From: Pyrocephalus nanus
Lineage: Eukaryota > Chordata > Aves > Passeriformes > Tyrannidae
DNA: 64,000 bases
NCBI GenBank assembly: GCA_038380795.1
Contig: CM076280.1
Span: 8,109,501-8,173,500, forward strand
Direction of reading: 5' to 3'
Under the pieces are notes generated by a model. It saw only the letters and a program-made list of their open reading frames with translations. It made no database searches and was not told where the DNA came from. This document shows, piece by piece, positions 60,494 through 64,000 of the stretch; positions within the stretch are counted from its first letter, which is position 1, and every line of letters begins with the position of its first letter. A program made the translations under genes and the position numbers.

Positions 60494-63400
60494 GTAAGTG
60501 TTCCCCTCCTTATCTGGTGGGTTATAACGGGCTCTGCTGGTGGCCATTGTAAGGACATTTTTGTTCAGGGCGGCCACAGTGGCTGCTGCCTTGAGCTCTC
60601 AGTGTCCTGGTCTGCCAAGCTGGGGGAAGGCATCCTGCCCATCCCAGTGCTGTGCCAAGGAGAAGCCAGTCCTACAGCAGGGATGGTGGAAGGGAGGGCA
60701 AGGAGGGGCTGGGGAGGGCTGGGCAAGTCCTGGGTAAGGTCTGAGTTTTGGAAAAGCTCTGCCCCCAGTGAGCACTCAACCCCAGCCGCTCCAAGCACGT
60801 CCCTCTGCTTGCTAAAGCATGTGGGGTGTGCTCACCACTCCCACCCCAAAGAGCTGCTCCAGCACTGGGGTTTTATCAGAGTTATCTCTGAGTGAGAGTG
60901 GAGGGCAGGTTGGTGAGGGCCAGCATGGCCCCTGCACACTGACAGCTCTGGCAGTTGGTCTGACAGCCATAAGTTTCACTGACATATCTGAAAATGTGGT
61001 TCTCCCTCTGTTCTAACCTCCCCATGAAAAGACTCTGTGGACAGACATTTGCCCTTGTAGTTAAAATCTTTAACTTATTTTCTCTTAAATATTAATCATT
61101 GCATTTCATTCTGTGCACCACAAAGCTCAGCAGGAGCGTTTGATTTATAATTCACAAGGCTTTACATTGTTAAAGAGTTCAGGGGTCAAAGCAAAGAGCG
61201 AAACAGTAATGCCCCCTCTCAAATGTCCCCCAGGAGTGGTCCAAGCACACATTTAAGGGACAGGGACCAAGCCAGCCCATGCTGGCAGGGTTTCCATTGT
61301 GGTGAGCACTGGACAAGGAGGTATTCTAAAAGAGTATGTTATTTTTTTATTACCTATAATGAGAAGGGGAGTTCTCCTTCTAATACAGTCCCACTTTCTA
61401 TTGCCAGTGCTATCCAGGCTTGTGTACCCTGTGCCTCAGTTTGCCACCTAGGACATACCCCGGGCCCAACCAGCTCAGGGCACCTCTTGAAAATCCAAGA
61501 GAAAAATGCTGCTTTGATACCAAGGGACACCAAACATTTATGACCATCAGAACATGCTGCCAGTAGTTCCCCAGTTCCCTCCAGCCTAAGGGGTCTCATT
61601 AGTACCAAGGAAGACATTTCCACTAATTCCAGATAAGTAGCAGCTTTTCCTTTTAAAAGATCGTTTGAAAAGAAAGATTAAGTCCAAGGTTGCAAATAAA
61701 ACCGTTAACTATTGATGGGCCAGTCTGCATTTCCATTTATCTGACTGGCAGCAGAAGGATTAAAAGGAGAACACCAAATTGCTTTGCACTACACTCCCTG
61801 CAGCTCTTTGCAAACCCTTTCTGGTTGAGGATGCTCCAGACTTCAGCTCCACTGACCTCCAAGGAAGCAAAAGGCGCAAACTGAACTGCAATCAGCCCTG
61901 CACATCTCTTGATTCAGTCAATACCGAGCTAAAATCTTTCTATTCTGGGCACCGGCAGTGTTTCCGTGTAGCGTACGCCTGCCATGTGCTGTAACACTTG
62001 CAAACACCGTGTACAGCCGTGAATGAGAGCTACACAAATGCAAAACATGGATTTGCCTTCCTGTCCCTGCCTCACCCCAGCCTGGCCCAGCTTTTTGTCT
62101 TCCAAAACAGAAACAAGCACTCACAGCCACGTCCCCGAGCAATTCCCCGATGAAGAATCAAGCTAAGAACAGGAGTGAGACACTGCAATATAATTTTTTT
62201 TAGATTGTTGGGATGGGTTTATGAAATTCCACTGTATTCATGGCCCTCTCCCCCCACCTCTTACATCGGTGCTGTTCTCTCCAGAGGACTAAAGAGCTAT
62301 AAAAACGAAACAGAGGAAGAGCAGCCCTGCTGAGGTGAGCAAAGAGCCCACCCAGCACTTAGTGCACAGAGCAGGAGGTGGCTGCAGGAGAGATCCAGCC
62401 TTAGGACCAGAGTGGTGTGGGCTGGGAGGCCATCAAGGTAAATTTTCACAGGGAATGACATGTGGCCATTTACTGCTGAGCATCCCCTCATGGTCAGCAG
62501 AAAGTGGAATCAGCAAGAAACGGCCCTTCCACCGCCGGTCCTGGGTGGTGACTTGACACCTATTGACAGGCAGGGGGAGGCGAGCCGAGCCCGCAGAGGA
62601 TGTGAGCCGAGTTTTGCTCCCCCTGCACTAAGGAAGTGCTGGACAAAAATCGATGTCTCTGCCCACCGATCGTTACAACCTCCGAGCCCCGGCCCTGACT
62701 GGGAGGGGAGGGTGAGCAGCTCACACTCACACCCTGAGCTGCCAGCCCCACTCAGGTGCCTTTCAGTGTCCTGTTATCCTTCCTCTTCAGGTTTTAATTA
62801 TTTCTCTGTAACAGGTGGGTTCTCATAGGAGCCTGGCTTTCCAGCAGAGAAGTTCTTACGGTGACGATATTGCTTTCTTAGGTGTCTTTCAAAACAGCGG
62901 GGTACTGTCCGTGCAGTTAAACTCGCGTTACTCAGAATTAAGCGCAGCCCAGCGGGACGCCTGCACTGCTCAGACAGCTGAAATCAAAACTGAAGACACA
63001 CAAACACCCCTCCATGCTCAAAGCAGCCAGACAGGAGGGAGCTGGACCGTGTCCCTGTGCAGGGCACTGCTGTGGGCAGGCAGAGGAGCAGAGTCCTGGT
63101 GACAGTCAGGACCCTGTCAGACACTGAGTGTGTCCTGCGAGGCTGTAGCAGCACCAGGAGGCATCACACAGCCCACAGGATCACACACTACCCTGAAACA
63201 ACTCTGAGCAGTGCTCACAGAGTGTTCTGCACAAGGAGGCGTCAGGGGATGGCAGGAATTATTTGGAGGACAGTCTCTTCTGTTTTATAGCAATTCTAGC
63301 CACTTCTGGCTGCTTTCTTCTGGTTGGGAAGTGTTTTGCTGCTTATTAAAGTCAAGGGGTTTGCTTTTTCCACAGTTTCTAAACCTGCTCCTATTCATGT

Positions 63401-64000
63401 CAATGCCTTCCTGGCAGGGTCACCTGAAAAATGAATTGTACTTTCCCTCCTGGCAGGGCAGGGGGAGTGGTGGGAGCAGGAAGACAGATGGATAAGTAAA
63501 TAAAAGCCTGAATGAATCTAAAAGCGTGACTGAAGACTAATAGGGAACAGATCTTTTAGCCAAGGATGTCGAGGGAGGGGCGAGACTTCCAAGATCACAT
63601 GCAGGGCACGGCACGGAGCAGCTGAATGTGGGTTTCAAAAGAGAGGGGTTTGCAGGATAAGCACGGCTGGGGAATGGCAAAGCTGCAGAGTCTGCAAGGG
63701 GCAGAGGGGAGATGGAGTGTTCCTTCACCTTCCCACCCTCCTGGGGAGGAGAGGGAGGATGGCCCAGCTGGCAGGGTGCTCCCAGGTGCCGATGCTCTGA
63801 GATGCTGAAGCACTTCTTTGCTGCCGAGCAGGGACCTTGGAGGATTTCACTTCCAAGCATCAGCGTTTTCCACACAGGATAAAAAAGCCCTCTGGTTTTG
63901 TGGGGAGTTCACACATGGGGTGTGCAGTGGGGAGCAAGCAAACACCAAAGCCCTAATCCCAGCTTGCAGTTCAGAAGATTTCCAAGTCATTCTAGCAAAA
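60494..64000 (+). other. NTNG2: NTNG2 intron following the first coding exon (partial)
   Basis: This intron starts with GTAAGTGT and runs off the right edge. I looked for the next netrin-G2 exon (expected to begin near ENPYLCSNEC) and did not see it. The 3.5 kb here are moderately GC-rich, with short chance ORFs and no recognised repeat or RNA gene. Confidence 0.8.

Noticed and set aside
1..64000. Search for CRISPR arrays, operons, rRNA/tRNA genes and endogenous retroviral genes
   Set aside because: Nothing convincing was seen on either strand. The composition and intron structure are those of a vertebrate nuclear genome. Short tRNA-like or LTR-like signals could still escape a reading by eye.

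Overview
This is vertebrate nuclear DNA, most likely from a bird. Two recognisable genes each contribute only their first exons. The rest is intron or intergenic DNA with typical avian features: several 3' ends of CR1 LINEs, one ending in the usual 8-bp tail repeats, very old MIR and CR1 relics, long A/T homopolymers and two CpG islands. No prokaryotic, viral or CRISPR content is visible. I cannot name the species. Gene identities come from recognising the translated exons from memory, not from a database search.

Positions 1-27015 hold the 5' part of MED27 on the minus strand. MED27 is a subunit of the Mediator complex, which links transcription factors to RNA polymerase II. Coding exon 1 is 26810-27015 and exon 2 is 24225-24369. 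The splice phases match (2 nt + 1 nt), and together the exons encode residues 1-117 of about 311. Positions 1-24224 look like one long intron, and the remaining exons should lie beyond the left edge. The promoter lies in a small CpG island at about 26700-27115. It has a ZNF143/THAP11-type site, a GC box, an NRF1-like site and a YY1 site overlapping the start codon.

Positions 27116 to about 56300 are intergenic between the head-to-head genes MED27 (-) and NTNG2 (+). I see no convincing gene there. The region holds several CR1 fragments, a degraded 1.1-kb CR1 reverse-transcriptase relic at about 47.89-49.02 kb, a pair of CTCF-like motifs near 47.0 kb, a 37-T tract at 43.0 kb, and an ancient palindromic transposon relic near 54.1 kb.

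Positions from about 56300 to 64000 are the start of NTNG2 (netrin-G2), a GPI-anchored neuronal adhesion protein. A CpG island at about 56.32-57.43 kb contains a probable non-coding first exon ending at a GTAAGG donor at 56827. The first coding exon has its ATG at 60281 and its splice donor at 60494. It encodes the signal peptide and the start of the laminin N-terminal domain. The sequence ends inside the following intron. The order and orientation (MED27 reverse, NTNG2 forward) match the human 9q34 arrangement as I remember it.

I found no clearly new biological system. The points most worth checking are an out-of-frame upstream ORF overlapping the NTNG2 start codon, the MED27 promoter layout, the old transposon relics and the CTCF-like pair.
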